Assembly (NCBI GenBank): GCA_022841745.1
Contig: JALHQW010000028.1
Span: 28,245 to 92,244, forward strand
DNA length: 64,000 bases
Source: Saprospiraceae bacterium
Lineage (GTDB): Bacteria; Bacteroidota; Bacteroidia; Chitinophagales; Saprospiraceae
Reading direction: 5' to 3'
Within the stretch, counting starts at the first letter, position 1; each line of letters opens with the position of its first letter. Under the pieces are notes generated by a model. The model was not told the origin of the DNA and searched no databases. It saw only the letters and a program-made list of their open reading frames with translations. The position numbers were made by a program, and so were the translations under genes. This document shows, in pieces, positions 34,295-42,866 of this stretch.

Positions 34295-35351
34295 CGAGCC
34301 AGACTGGGACAGCTTGCGCAAAACCGATTGGTTTTCAGCGCTTTACGACTGTCCGCAAGAACCCGACTACCACGCCGAGGGCGACGTGGGCACGCATACC
34401 GAGATGGTGGTGGCTGCCCTCCTCGCCCTGCCCGAATACACCGACCTGCCGGAGCGGGAACAGGCTGCATTGCTCGCCGCTGCACTATTGCACGACGTGG
34501 CCAAGCCCGCCTGCACGGTCATCGAAGACGGTAAAATCTCGTCGCCCCGCCATGCTGCCGTGGGCGAAAAAATGGCCCGTGACCTGCTCTGGGATGCCGA
34601 TTTCCACCTTCGGGAAATGGTGTGCAGCCTCGTGCGCCTGCACGGTTTGCCGCTTTGGGTATTGGAAAAGCCCAACCCTTGGTCGGCGGTTACTGCCGCC
34701 AGCCTGCGGGTGAGCAATCACCTCGTTTATCTGCTGGCAAAGGCCGATGTGTTGGGCCGCATCTGCACCGACCAGCCCGCCCTGCTGGAGCGCTGCGAGT
34801 ATTTCCGGGAGTTTTGCCTCGAAAACGACTGCTTCGAGCAGCCACGGCCATTCCACAATGCGCATAGCCGGTTCCGCTATTTCTTCACCGATGCCCGCTA
34901 CCCCGCCGAGTTGTTCGACGACACGAGGTTCACCGTGGAAATCCTCTCCGGCGTGGCGGGCAGCGGCAAGGACACCTATTTGCTCCGCAACCAACTCCCC
35001 ATTGTCAGCCTCGACGACCTGCGTCGGGAGATGGGCGTGGCGCACGGCGACAGCACGGGCCAGGGTCACGTCATCCAGCGGGCGCAGGAACTGGCGAAGC
35101 GCTACGCCGCCGCCCAGCAGTCCTTCGTCTGGAACGCCACCAACCTGACCGCCGACCTCCGTTCGAAAATCATTGGATTGCTCAGCGTTTACAATCCTTT
35201 TTTCAAAATCACTTATTTGGAAACGAGCCGGGAAAACGTCTTTGCTCGCCGGAAGGAGGACATCCCACGGGCGGCACTGGAAAAGATGTTTAGGATATTG
35301 GACATGCCGCTGCCAGTGGAGGGGCATGAGGTGGGGTGGGTGAGGGGGTGA
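34230..35351 (+). CDS. HD-Pnk: HD phosphoesterase fused to polynucleotide kinase
   Basis: A 373-residue two-domain protein. The N-terminal HD domain has H56 (GTHTEMV), H88-D89 (LLHDVAKP), H108, H138 and D173. The C-terminal P-loop kinase domain has GVAGSGKD (241-248) and D262 in SLDDLRREM. This layout equals the HD-Pnk enzyme characterised from Runella slithyformis, whose HD domain removes 2',3'-cyclic phosphates and whose kinase phosphorylates 5'-OH ends. It would heal RNA breaks so that the upstream ligase can seal them. The start is uncertain: ATG at 34218 or 34230, both inside the ligase gene, which implies translational coupling. Confidence 0.87.
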   Translation: MSIGQKTGSGPNFGLSGLLKNNEPDWDSLRKTDWFSALYDCPQEPDYHAEGDVGTHTEMVVAALLALPEYTDLPEREQAALLAAALLHDVAKPACTVIEDGKISSPRHAAVGEKMARDLLWDADFHLREMVCSLVRLHGLPLWVLEKPNPWSAVTAASLRVSNHLVYLLAKADVLGRICTDQPALLERCEYFREFCLENDCFEQPRPFHNAHSRFRYFFTDARYPAELFDDTRFTVEILSGVAGSGKDTYLLRNQLPIVSLDDLRREMGVAHGDSTGQGHVIQRAQELAKRYAAAQQSFVWNATNLTADLRSKIIGLLSVYNPFFKITYLETSRENVFARRKEDIPRAALEKMFRILDMPLPVEGHEVGWVRG

Positions 35352-35381
35352 GGAGAAGCAGCTCTTGCATCGGAAATTGAC

Positions 35382-35413
35382 TTTGGAATACTCATCAGTT
35401 GCGTCTATCTTTG
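35382..35413 (+). promoter_or_regulatory. Promoter of PIN module 2
   Basis: TTTG (35382-35385), 20 bases, TATCTTTG (35406-35413). Transcription would start near 35420, only nine bases before the antitoxin ATG, so the message is nearly leaderless. The module therefore need not depend on the RNA-repair operon. Confidence 0.65.
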
Positions 35414-35428
35414 AACAAAATTCTATCA

Positions 35429-35701
35429 ATGACAGCTTCACTTAAACAACCGCTGACAAATGCCCAACTCGAAATTCTGGGACTGTTTTCGGAAAACCTA
35501 TCCGAACAGGATATGAAGGATTTGCACCAATGGCTGTTGGAATTTCGTTACCGTCGCCTGCAAAACACCTTGAACCAGGTTGCCGATGAGAAGGGCTGGA
35601 CGGAAAAAACGTTTGAGGAATGGGGCAAGGCGCATTTGCGCACAACATACAAGTCACAACAGCAGCACCTAAAAAGAGCAGCCGATGAAGGCAGTCATTG
35701 A
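35429..35701 (+). CDS. Putative antitoxin of PIN toxin-antitoxin module 2
   Basis: A 90-residue helical protein beginning at the ATG at 35429 (MTASLKQ). It resembles the small protein of module 1: PLTNAQLEILGLFS against PLTNLQMEYLKLLS, and SEQDMKDLHQW against AENEMKELRQL. The extra C-terminal basic tail (SQQQHLKRAADEG) is not in module 1. The stop overlaps the toxin start by 17 bases. The antitoxin role is inferred from position and pairing. Confidence 0.75.
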   Translation: MTASLKQPLTNAQLEILGLFSENLSEQDMKDLHQWLLEFRYRRLQNTLNQVADEKGWTEKTFEEWGKAHLRTTYKSQQQHLKRAADEGSH

Positions 35702-36098
35702 CACCAATGTGCTGTTGGTCAGCCTATCTGCCCGTTCGGCTTGGCATCCGATTTTCCTTGAATTGCTTCGGGGAAATTATACGCTCTGTGTCACGACGGA
35801 CATCATGGATGAATATGCCGAAATCATTGAAAAAGAAATGAGCCTCAAAGCTGCCGATGATGCGCTCGAAATCCTTTCCTCGCTTCGCAATCTCCAAACG
35901 GTCAGTAAATACTACTTCTGGCAATTGATTGAAAAAGACCCCGACGACAACAAGTTCGTGGACTGCTATGTGGCTGCCAATGCTGATTATTTAGTGAGCG
36001 ACGACAGGCATTTCCGAATGTTAAAGGATGTTCCATTCCCGAAAGTTAATTTGATTGGGAAGGATGAATTTATGGAGATTTTGTTGAAGAACAGGTAG
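35685..36098 (+). CDS. PIN-domain toxin (predicted ribonuclease), module 2
   Basis: A 137-residue PIN protein, paralogous to the one at 7429. Metal-binding residues are D6 in AVIDTNVLL, D39/E43 in TTDIMDEYAE, the KDPDDNKFVD segment ending at D93, and D106/D107 in SDDRHF. It would cut single-stranded RNA when free of its antitoxin. It lies 334 bases after the HD-Pnk gene on the same strand, so a nuclease and RNA-repair enzymes are neighbours. Confidence 0.87.
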   Translation: MKAVIDTNVLLVSLSARSAWHPIFLELLRGNYTLCVTTDIMDEYAEIIEKEMSLKAADDALEILSSLRNLQTVSKYYFWQLIEKDPDDNKFVDCYVAANADYLVSDDRHFRMLKDVPFPKVNLIGKDEFMEILLKNR

Positions 36099-36123
36099 TG
36101 CTTACCTCATAATTAAATTTCCA

Positions 36124-36357
36124 TGTGTGCGAATCTCCACGGGCCGTGCCGCTATTTTGAGGCGTCGCCTCAACGCTGGGGCAACCCCCCAAAATCCCCG
36201 AAATTTCTTTAACCACAAGCTTTTGCACAAAGAATACACCCTACCTTCTCAGTTGGATTGGCTCCGAGCAGGCGTTGAGGTGACATCTCAAAATGGCACT
36301 TCCTTGTGTGCGAAACTCCACGGGTCGTACCGCCATTTTGAGGCGTCGCCTCAAAGC
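36124..36357. repeat. Direct and inverted repeat cluster with TTGAGGCG palindromes
   Basis: A unit of about 54 bases occurs at 36124-36177 and again, with a few changes, at 36305-36357. Each copy ends in the perfect palindrome TTGAGGCG-T-CGCCTCAA. A third, inverted and more diverged partial copy is at 36272-36299. The unit's start TGTGTGCGAA-CTCCACGGG and palindrome suggest a palindromic intergenic element or hairpin-forming repeat. No frame is convincing here. Confidence 0.75.
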
Positions 36358-36361
36358 TCGC

Positions 36362-36919
36362 TCAATATTTCATCAAATTATGAAACTCCTTATAGGCCCT
36401 TATTTCTTTTAAATCAACTCCATGGGCTAATAATTTTTTCTCTGTTTGTTTTAATTGTTGATTGATAAAACTTTGTAAAAAAGTTATGTCTGGCGCAATC
36501 CTGCTTTCGCCTATTACTGCTTCACCTATACCGTCGAAGCTATCGTACTTTCTTGATATTTCGACTTTCTTGACAAGTAAATTTGTATATTCAGTGATTA
36601 ATTCAGCTTTTTCTCTTTCATGAATTCTATACTTAACGAGGGAGTCAATTTTTACCATATTGATTGAAGTGTCAATTGATTTATGAGTAGCAAGAAATAT
36701 ATCATAACCGTTTTCTAGTTTAAACACATCATCTTCCTTAAAGATGTCAATCAACAGTTTAGCTTGCTCTCTCGCATTTCGCTGTTTATTTATTTCCGAG
36801 TCGGGTTTAGTGATTGTACGATAAACTAAAATTGCAAGCACCATAGTCACAACAGGTGTAAGCACTTTTATAGCTTCTAAAATTGAAGTCCAATTGAATT
36901 TCTTATTGTCGTTTTCCAT
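36362..36919 (-). CDS. Membrane-anchored protein of unknown function
   Basis: A 185-residue protein with one membrane segment near the N-terminus (about 16-34, VLTPVVTMVLAILVYRTI) and a helical, highly charged remainder of about 150 residues, probably facing the cytoplasm. It is AT-rich compared with the flanking genes, which suggests acquisition. I do not recognise a family; similar small anchored proteins are common in accessory regions. Its 3' end touches the repeat cluster at 36124-36357. Confidence 0.7.
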   Translation of the reverse strand: MENDNKKFNWTSILEAIKVLTPVVTMVLAILVYRTITKPDSEINKQRNAREQAKLLIDIFKEDDVFKLENGYDIFLATHKSIDTSINMVKIDSLVKYRIHEREKAELITEYTNLLVKKVEISRKYDSFDGIGEAVIGESRIAPDITFLQSFINQQLKQTEKKLLAHGVDLKEIRAYKEFHNLMKY

Positions 36920-36999
36920 GAGAACAGCTTTCTATGAATTTGTTTAGTGTTTCGCAAAAACACCATTTTCCCTCTACCTTCACGCCCAAAATTCACAAC

Positions 37000-39900
37000 A
37001 TGAAGCTAAACCTAACCATCCTCCTCCTCCTTTCTACCATCTCCCTTTTCGCCCAAAAGAAAAAGGCGCAAAAACCCACCACCCCTGCCAAAAAAGAAGA
37101 ACCCAAAAAATGGGACGTCTCCGCTCCCTCCGGCGCTGGCTGGAACTGGAAAGACGTCAACTTCACCACCGACGAGGGCACCTGGCTCAACCTCGACCTC
37201 AGCCCGGACGGGAAGACCATCATCTTCGATATGCTCGGCGACATCTATTCGATGCCCATTTCAGGGGGTAAAGCAACTGCGCTGCGCTCAGGCATCGCCT
37301 GGGAATCCCAGCCCCGCTTCTCGCCCGATGGCAAGAAAATCCTCTTCACCTCCGATACAGGCGGCGGCGACAACTGCTGGACGATGAACAGTGACGGCAC
37401 GGATGCCAAACAAATTACCAAAGAAGATTTCCGCCTGCTCAACAACGCCGTATGGCTTGACAATCAATACCTTATCGCCCGGAAGCACTTCACCTCTGGG
37501 CGCTCGCTTGGGGCGGGCGAAATGTGGATGTACCACGTGACCGGGGGCAGCGGCCTCCAGCTCACCGAGCGCAAGAACGACCAGCAGGACGTGAACGAGC
37601 CCTGCGTCAGTCCCGACGGGCGGTACGTCTATTTCAGCGAGGACATGTACCCCGGCGGCTTTTTTCAGTACAACAAAGACCCGAACAACCAGATTTACGT
37701 CATCCGCCGCTACGATAGGCAGGAGGGCAAAATCGAGGACGTGGTGACCGGCCCCGGCGGGGCTTGCCGCCCGCAAATCTCCAATGACGGCACCAAGCTC
37801 GCCTTCATCCGGCGGGTGCGCACGCAGTCGGTGCTGTGGGTGGCCGACCTGAAGACCGGGCAGGAGTACCCCCTCTTCGACCAACTGAGCAAGGACCAAC
37901 AGGAGGCATGGGCCATTTTCGGTGCCTATCCCGGCTTCGACTGGATGCCCACCGACAATGAAATCGTGATTTATGGCTTGGGGAAAATATGGCGAGTACC
38001 CGTCATGCTCGGCGCTGAGAAACCTGCGAAGGCGGTGGAAATCCCCTTCTCCGTGGACGTGAAGATGAAGGTGGCGGAGACGGTGAGGCCGAGGCAGAAG
38101 GCGTTTGAGGAAAACATGTACGTGAAAGTGTTGAGAAACATGGTGACTTCTCCGGATGGGAAGTGGCTCGTTTTCAATGCTTTGGGTTTTTTATGGAAAC
38201 AGGATAATTCAACCAAAGAAATTAGTAGGTTGACTAATAGAATCAGCAAATCATCTCCAAAGCTGAAAACTGTGGATTCCCGTCCTACTTTCCTGACAAA
38301 TGAACCGCCATACGACTCAACTACACTTGAATTCGAAGCTTCATTTTCTCCTCAGAATCAATTGGTAACAACATTCGTAAGCTGGAATGATGAAAATATG
38401 GGAGCTGTTTGGAAATTGGATGAAACAAATCCACGGGATATTAAAATCACCCGCCTCACCAAATCCCCCGGCATCTACCGCACCCCCTCCTTTTCCCCCG
38501 ACGGCAAGTGGATTGTCTTCGTAAAAGAAGGCGGCAACGAGCACCAGGGCTTTGCCCATTGCAAGGAGCCGGGCATCTACCTCATGCCCGCCGATGGCAG
38601 CGCCGAACCCAAGCTCGTGACCCCGCAGGGCGAGTACCCGCAGTTCAGCGCCGATGGCAAGCGCATTTTTTACCAAAAAGGCGGCTACCTTTTCGGCAGC
38701 CTCGTCAAGAGCGTGGAGAGCGTGGATTTGAACGGGCAGCAGAAACAAGAGCATTTCGATGGAAAATACGCCCACCGCTACGTCATCAGCCCTGACAATC
38801 AATGGGTTGCGTGGTCGGAACTGTTCAAGGTCTATGTCGCGCCGTTCCCGAAGACGGGCAAAAAAGTGGGCCTCACCGCCGATACCAAGGCCGTCCCCGT
38901 CGCACAAGTGGCACGGGACGCTGGCATCAATATCCACTGGAGCGCCGACAGCAAGACCCTGCACTGGACGCTCGGCAACGAGTATTTCAGCGACGACCTC
39001 ACCGAGCGGTTCAAGTTCCTCGAAGGCAGTCGTGACAGCCTTCCGCCGATGGACACCGCAGGCATCAAAATCAACCTCACCCTGCCCGCCGACAAGCCGA
39101 ACGGGGTCATCGCCTTCACCAATGCCCGCATCATCACGATGGAGGGCGACCAAGTGATTGAGAAGGGAACGGTCGTGGTGGAGGGTAACGTCATCAAGTC
39201 CGTCAGCCCGGATTTCGTGGTGCCGAGGGGGGCGAAGGAGATTGACTGCACGGGCAAGACCATCATGCCGGGCATCATTGACGCCCATGCGCACAGCGGC
39301 AATTTCCGCTACGGCCTCAGCCCGCAAAAACAGTGGGAATACTACGCCAACCTCGCCTACGGCGTCACGACCATGCACGACCCCAGCGCCAACACGGAGA
39401 TGGTTTTCGCCAATTCGGAACTCATCAAATCGGGCAATATGGTCGGGCCGAGGCTGTTTAGCACGGGCACCATCCTCTACGGTGCCGACGGCGATTTCAA
39501 GGCGGTCATCAACTCCCTGGACGACGCCAAGTCCGCCCTGCGCCGCACGAAGGCCTTCGGTGCTTTTTCGGTGAAAAGCTATAACCAGCCCCGCCGTGAC
39601 CAGCGCCAACAGGTCATCCAAGCTGCCCGTGAGCTGGGCATCCAAGTGGTGCCGGAGGGCGGCAGCACCTTCTACCACAACCTCTCGGAGGTGGTGGACG
39701 GCCACACGACCATCGAGCACAATATCCCCATCGTGCCGCTCTACAAGGACGTGACCACGCTCTGGGCCGCCACCAAGACGCACAACACGCCCACGCTCAT
39801 CGTCAACTATGGCTCGGTCAATGGCGAGTATTATTGGTACCAAAACACCAACGTCTGGGAAAAGGAGCACCTGCTGGCCTTCACGCCCCGTGCCATCATT

Positions 39901-40410
39901 GACAGCCGCAGCCGCCACCGCACCATGATTCCCGACGAGGAGTACCAGAACGGCCATATCCTCACCTCCAAGTCCCTGAAAAAGCTCACCGACGCCGGGG
40001 TGAAAATCAACCTCGGCGCCCACGGCCAAATACAGGGAATCGGTGCCCACTGGGAGCTTTGGATGCTGCAACAGGGTGGCATGACGAACATGGAGGCCCT
40101 GCGCTGTGCCACTATCAATGGCGCAATTTCCCTTGGCATGGACGAGCAATTGGGTTCGATAAAAGCGGGCAAACTAGCCGATTTGATTGTTTTGGACAAG
40201 AACCCGCTTGAGGACATCCGCAACAGCGAGTTCGTGAAATACACGATGGTGAACGGTCGCCTCTACGATGCTGCGACGATGAACGAGGTTGGGAATTATG
40301 ATAGGAAAAGGACGAAGTTTTATTTTGAAATGCCGGGGAGTGGGAATGCGTTTCCGTATTTTAGGGAGACCAATTCGTTTATGAGGCCGACTTGTTGTCA
40401 GGGGGAGTGA
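37000..40410 (+). CDS. TolB-propeller amidohydrolase, exported
   Basis: A 1136-residue exported protein; start at the ATG at 37000 (MKLNLTILLLLS), cleaved near LFAQ. The N-terminal 650 residues are a TolB/PD40-like beta-propeller built of repeats like LSPDGKTIIFD, FSPDGKKILFTSD and VSPDGRYVYFSE. The C-terminal part is an amidohydrolase barrel: the metal-binding HxH is H763/H765 in IIDAHAHSG, further histidines are H902 and H907 in GHTTIEHN, and the terminal DLIVLDKNPLED segment is typical. Such fusions are annotated as imidazolonepropionase- or prolidase-like hydrolases of unknown substrate; exported peptide or amide hydrolysis is inference. Confidence 0.87.
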   Translation: MKLNLTILLLLSTISLFAQKKKAQKPTTPAKKEEPKKWDVSAPSGAGWNWKDVNFTTDEGTWLNLDLSPDGKTIIFDMLGDIYSMPISGGKATALRSGIAWESQPRFSPDGKKILFTSDTGGGDNCWTMNSDGTDAKQITKEDFRLLNNAVWLDNQYLIARKHFTSGRSLGAGEMWMYHVTGGSGLQLTERKNDQQDVNEPCVSPDGRYVYFSEDMYPGGFFQYNKDPNNQIYVIRRYDRQEGKIEDVVTGPGGACRPQISNDGTKLAFIRRVRTQSVLWVADLKTGQEYPLFDQLSKDQQEAWAIFGAYPGFDWMPTDNEIVIYGLGKIWRVPVMLGAEKPAKAVEIPFSVDVKMKVAETVRPRQKAFEENMYVKVLRNMVTSPDGKWLVFNALGFLWKQDNSTKEISRLTNRISKSSPKLKTVDSRPTFLTNEPPYDSTTLEFEASFSPQNQLVTTFVSWNDENMGAVWKLDETNPRDIKITRLTKSPGIYRTPSFSPDGKWIVFVKEGGNEHQGFAHCKEPGIYLMPADGSAEPKLVTPQGEYPQFSADGKRIFYQKGGYLFGSLVKSVESVDLNGQQKQEHFDGKYAHRYVISPDNQWVAWSELFKVYVAPFPKTGKKVGLTADTKAVPVAQVARDAGINIHWSADSKTLHWTLGNEYFSDDLTERFKFLEGSRDSLPPMDTAGIKINLTLPADKPNGVIAFTNARIITMEGDQVIEKGTVVVEGNVIKSVSPDFVVPRGAKEIDCTGKTIMPGIIDAHAHSGNFRYGLSPQKQWEYYANLAYGVTTMHDPSANTEMVFANSELIKSGNMVGPRLFSTGTILYGADGDFKAVINSLDDAKSALRRTKAFGAFSVKSYNQPRRDQRQQVIQAARELGIQVVPEGGSTFYHNLSEVVDGHTTIEHNIPIVPLYKDVTTLWAATKTHNTPTLIVNYGSVNGEYYWYQNTNVWEKEHLLAFTPRAIIDSRSRHRTMIPDEEYQNGHILTSKSLKKLTDAGVKINLGAHGQIQGIGAHWELWMLQQGGMTNMEALRCATINGAISLGMDEQLGSIKAGKLADLIVLDKNPLEDIRNSEFVKYTMVNGRLYDAATMNEVGNYDRKRTKFYFEMPGSGNAFPYFRETNSFMRPTCCQGE

Positions 40411-40567
40411 GGGATTTTTCATTCTTCCTCCATTTTTTTACAACTTAGGTAGAAAAGATGCGTTTTTTGCACACTATTTTAATACTTTGCGTTGGTTTTA
40501 TACTTTCGCCTATTGAGATGTATACGAACTTGTTTTTGAAAAAAAAAGTTGTCGCAATCAAAACTAA

Positions 40568-41233
40568 ATGTTGAAAATTTCCATACCTGACAATTACAAA
40601 AAAGGCTTCACTCACTTAATAAAGTTAGGTAGTGAAAAAAGAAACAGCCTATTCGCTGCTTTGAATGAGGTAGAGATTGGACTTCGCCCACACGAAATTG
40701 TGGCTCAAAATGCTCAAAAACTTGAGATTGAAGAAGACGCCCTAACTGAAATTATCCGGACACTTTTCAGTCTACTTTCTGCAAAGAATGAAACGCCAAT
40801 AGAGCTGAGTAGCCTTGTCAAGGGAATTGTGGAGGCAAGCAAATCGTTGAAAGATGTCGAACTCGTTGACCCTGATGTATTCGAACAACAATTGCTTCAG
40901 TTTCTTCAAGCGCCTTCGGCACTTTCTTTGACTAATAAGGCAATTGACCTTGTAACTGAAAGGGAGAAGGTATTGATTACCACCAGATTGATTACGGATA
41001 CAAGACCCATCTTTGGAGATGGAGATGGTTTCAGGTTTGAAGCAACCTTAATCCTCCATAATCTTAAAGTTCAGTTTAAAGATAATAATCGAGTTAAGGA
41101 GGTCTATTTTGCTCTTGATAGCAAAGACTTGGCAAATCTAAAAGAGCAAATAATTCGAGCAGAGGAAAAGGAAAAAACCCTAAAATTACTTCTCGAAGAA
41201 AAGCAAATAAAATTGATTGATTTCAAAAATTAA
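40568..41233 (+). CDS. Unknown protein, gene 1 of an AT-rich three-gene cassette
   Basis: A 221-residue soluble protein, mostly helical, with a coiled-coil-like end (EEKEKTLKLLLEEKQIKL). I do not recognise a family. The base composition is clearly more AT-rich than the neighbouring conserved genes. The second gene starts five bases after its stop, so the two are co-transcribed and probably translationally coupled. A probable promoter lies in the AT-rich 157-base spacer, but no clean consensus is present. Confidence 0.75.
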   Translation: MLKISIPDNYKKGFTHLIKLGSEKRNSLFAALNEVEIGLRPHEIVAQNAQKLEIEEDALTEIIRTLFSLLSAKNETPIELSSLVKGIVEASKSLKDVELVDPDVFEQQLLQFLQAPSALSLTNKAIDLVTEREKVLITTRLITDTRPIFGDGDGFRFEATLILHNLKVQFKDNNRVKEVYFALDSKDLANLKEQIIRAEEKEKTLKLLLEEKQIKLIDFKN

Positions 41234-41238
41234 TTATC

Positions 41239-41892
41239 ATGGAATTACAAAAATTCAATCCAATTTCACTTCCTCCTTCGTTGTACAAGACCTTAATTGT
41301 TGGAGGAGACTTCTCAGGATGGGTAGGCGAGAAGGAAGTAGAAAATCAAAGTTGGTTTGGCGAAATTATTGTTCATCCCAAGGCAGAGCCTTATCAGAGA
41401 GAATTGAATTCTTTGACGGATTTCAAAGTAGAGCCTACTGCAATTAAAGATTTACCAACACTTAAGATAAAAATAGAAAATTGTTTAGTAATTGAAGTGC
41501 CAACGCAGTTGTATGAAATCAAAGAAGCTATTGATGAAGCAGCGTACATTTTGACATTAGAAGAGGATTGGGATGATGAAGGTGGAATGCCAGTTGACAA
41601 ATATACCTTTATCCGAGCAGCCATGTTTTTAATAAACTACTCAGTTTGGCTTCTCGAAAATCATAGAATATTTCTTTCACGCCCCCAAATCCACCCAGGT
41701 CCTAATGCTTCAGTGGACATTCTCTGGAGGTCAGCAAATTATCGGATGCTAATAAATGTGCCATCGGATGTGGCAAAAGATGTGGCATTTTATGGGGATG
41801 ACAAGAAAAATGGAAAGAGCATAAAAAGCAATGTTTCCCCTGAAGGAGTAGAAGAATTTCTTGCAATATGGCTCAAGAACTTGAAGCACTGA
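41239..41892 (+). CDS. Unknown protein with DWDDEGG motif, gene 2 of the cassette
   Basis: A 217-residue soluble protein. Its most striking segment is LEEDWDDEGGMPVDKYTFIRA (quoted: EEDWDDEGGMP), which resembles a W-D-x-x-G-x-x-P motif I have seen in small uncharacterised bacterial proteins, often in accessory regions. The N-terminus and C-terminus show no known domain. The gene overlaps the third gene by 25 bases. Function unknown; the tight operon suggests the products form a complex or functional set. Confidence 0.75.
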   Translation: MELQKFNPISLPPSLYKTLIVGGDFSGWVGEKEVENQSWFGEIIVHPKAEPYQRELNSLTDFKVEPTAIKDLPTLKIKIENCLVIEVPTQLYEIKEAIDEAAYILTLEEDWDDEGGMPVDKYTFIRAAMFLINYSVWLLENHRIFLSRPQIHPGPNASVDILWRSANYRMLINVPSDVAKDVAFYGDDKKNGKSIKSNVSPEGVEEFLAIWLKNLKH

Positions 41893-42320
41893 CACCTCTT
41901 TGGCAGAAAGAGGATATTCCTTCAACGGCATACCTTTTTCGGTATATTCATAAAAGCCAATTGAATAAATCGGAAAAAAAGCCTATACCCAAGGCTATGG
42001 ATGGCGGTTATGAAACTTCCTGTGATTGGGATAAATACTCTTCTCCTGAACAATCGAGAGCGCTTCTTGCATCGCAGAAAAAGATGAATAAAGATGAGTT
42101 TAAAAACCCAGAGGATTATTTTATCATAAAATTGCTTGTGCAAAATATAATTGAGAAAATCCCTTCTCAAAAAGTGGAACATGCACCGATTCAAAACGAC
42201 CCGGTTCTTCCAGACAACCGCTCCCATTCCCATATTGTTGGCGAAAAAGAAGATGTAGAAGTAAGGTTGAAATTTATTGACATTTGTGATTGGGCTATTG
42301 CTCCTCCTGATAGCTGCTGA
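41868..42320 (+). CDS. Unknown protein, gene 3 of the AT-rich cassette
   Basis: A 150-residue soluble protein overlapping gene 2 by 25 bases. It is rich in Lys, Glu and Ser; the segment CDWDKYSSPEQSR (about 52-64) precedes a helix, and a beta-like segment VEVRLKFIDICDW closes the protein. I recognise no domain. It is the last gene of the operon: a GC-rich 219-base spacer with several short inverted repeats separates it from the coiled-coil gene. Confidence 0.7.
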   Translation: MAQELEALTPLWQKEDIPSTAYLFRYIHKSQLNKSEKKPIPKAMDGGYETSCDWDKYSSPEQSRALLASQKKMNKDEFKNPEDYFIIKLLVQNIIEKIPSQKVEHAPIQNDPVLPDNRSHSHIVGEKEDVEVRLKFIDICDWAIAPPDSC

Positions 42321-42512
42321 CTGAAATACCTTGCTGCCTAGCACTTCCGAAAAAGCGACTGCCCATCCTGCCCGCCCGCTCCAGGCTTAAAAATCCCTGA
42401 CGGGCTTTCCAACCCCTGTGCCCGTACCGGGGAGGCCCGCCTGACGGCAGTCGGGGATTGTAAAGCTCGAAGCGGTTACCATCTCCAACCTGAAAACCCC
42501 ACCCAAATCCCA

Positions 42513-42520
42513 TATCTTTG
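42513..42520 (+). promoter_or_regulatory. Putative -7 box of the coiled-coil gene
   Basis: TATCTTTG matches TAnnTTTG 20 bases before the ATG at 42540, so the message would have a very short leader. No TTG box lies at the right distance. Confidence 0.4.
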
Positions 42521-42539
42521 CTTATCTAAACATCATCCA

Positions 42540-42836
42540 ATGATTAGCGACAAACTCGGACTACAGCTTCACGACATGGCAACCACGGGGAAGCCATTAA
42601 CGCCAAAGCAAAAAGAACAATTGGAGGCATGGTATGCACAGCAAGATAGCGCCGAGGCCTATCCTGTGAAGAAGGTAAAGACTACTTCCGACGAACTTCG
42701 AGGGCAGATTGATTCGGCCTTGGCGCAATTGAACAAAGTCACCAAGCGCATCCAAAAAGTAGCCGCTGAAAACAAGGCAATCCGGTTGGAGAACCAGGCC
42801 ATCAAGCTCCAATTGTCCCAATCACTGGGGTTGTAA
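42540..42836 (+). CDS. Small coiled-coil protein of unknown function
   Basis: A 98-residue protein. The first half has SDKLGLQLHDMATTGKPLTP and a charged helix; the second half (about 50-98) is a coiled coil (LAQLNKVTKRIQKV, then NKAIRLENQAIKLQ). No family recognised. It precedes the DUF695 gene by 30 bases on the same strand, so they probably form a two-gene unit. Its base composition is near the window average. Confidence 0.65.
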   Translation: MISDKLGLQLHDMATTGKPLTPKQKEQLEAWYAQQDSAEAYPVKKVKTTSDELRGQIDSALAQLNKVTKRIQKVAAENKAIRLENQAIKLQLSQSLGL

Positions 42837-42866
42837 AGTGGATTGCCAAAATCTAAATAGTGTTCA

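Noticed and set aside
36127..36465. A 112-codon forward frame over the repeat cluster
   Set aside because: It is made of the direct repeats and the antisense of the membrane protein gene, with no coding character.
38341..40149. A 602-codon reverse open frame inside the amidohydrolase gene
   Set aside because: It mirrors the codon bias of the coding strand, where the metal-binding motifs are clear, and has no signal peptide, domain or start context of its own.
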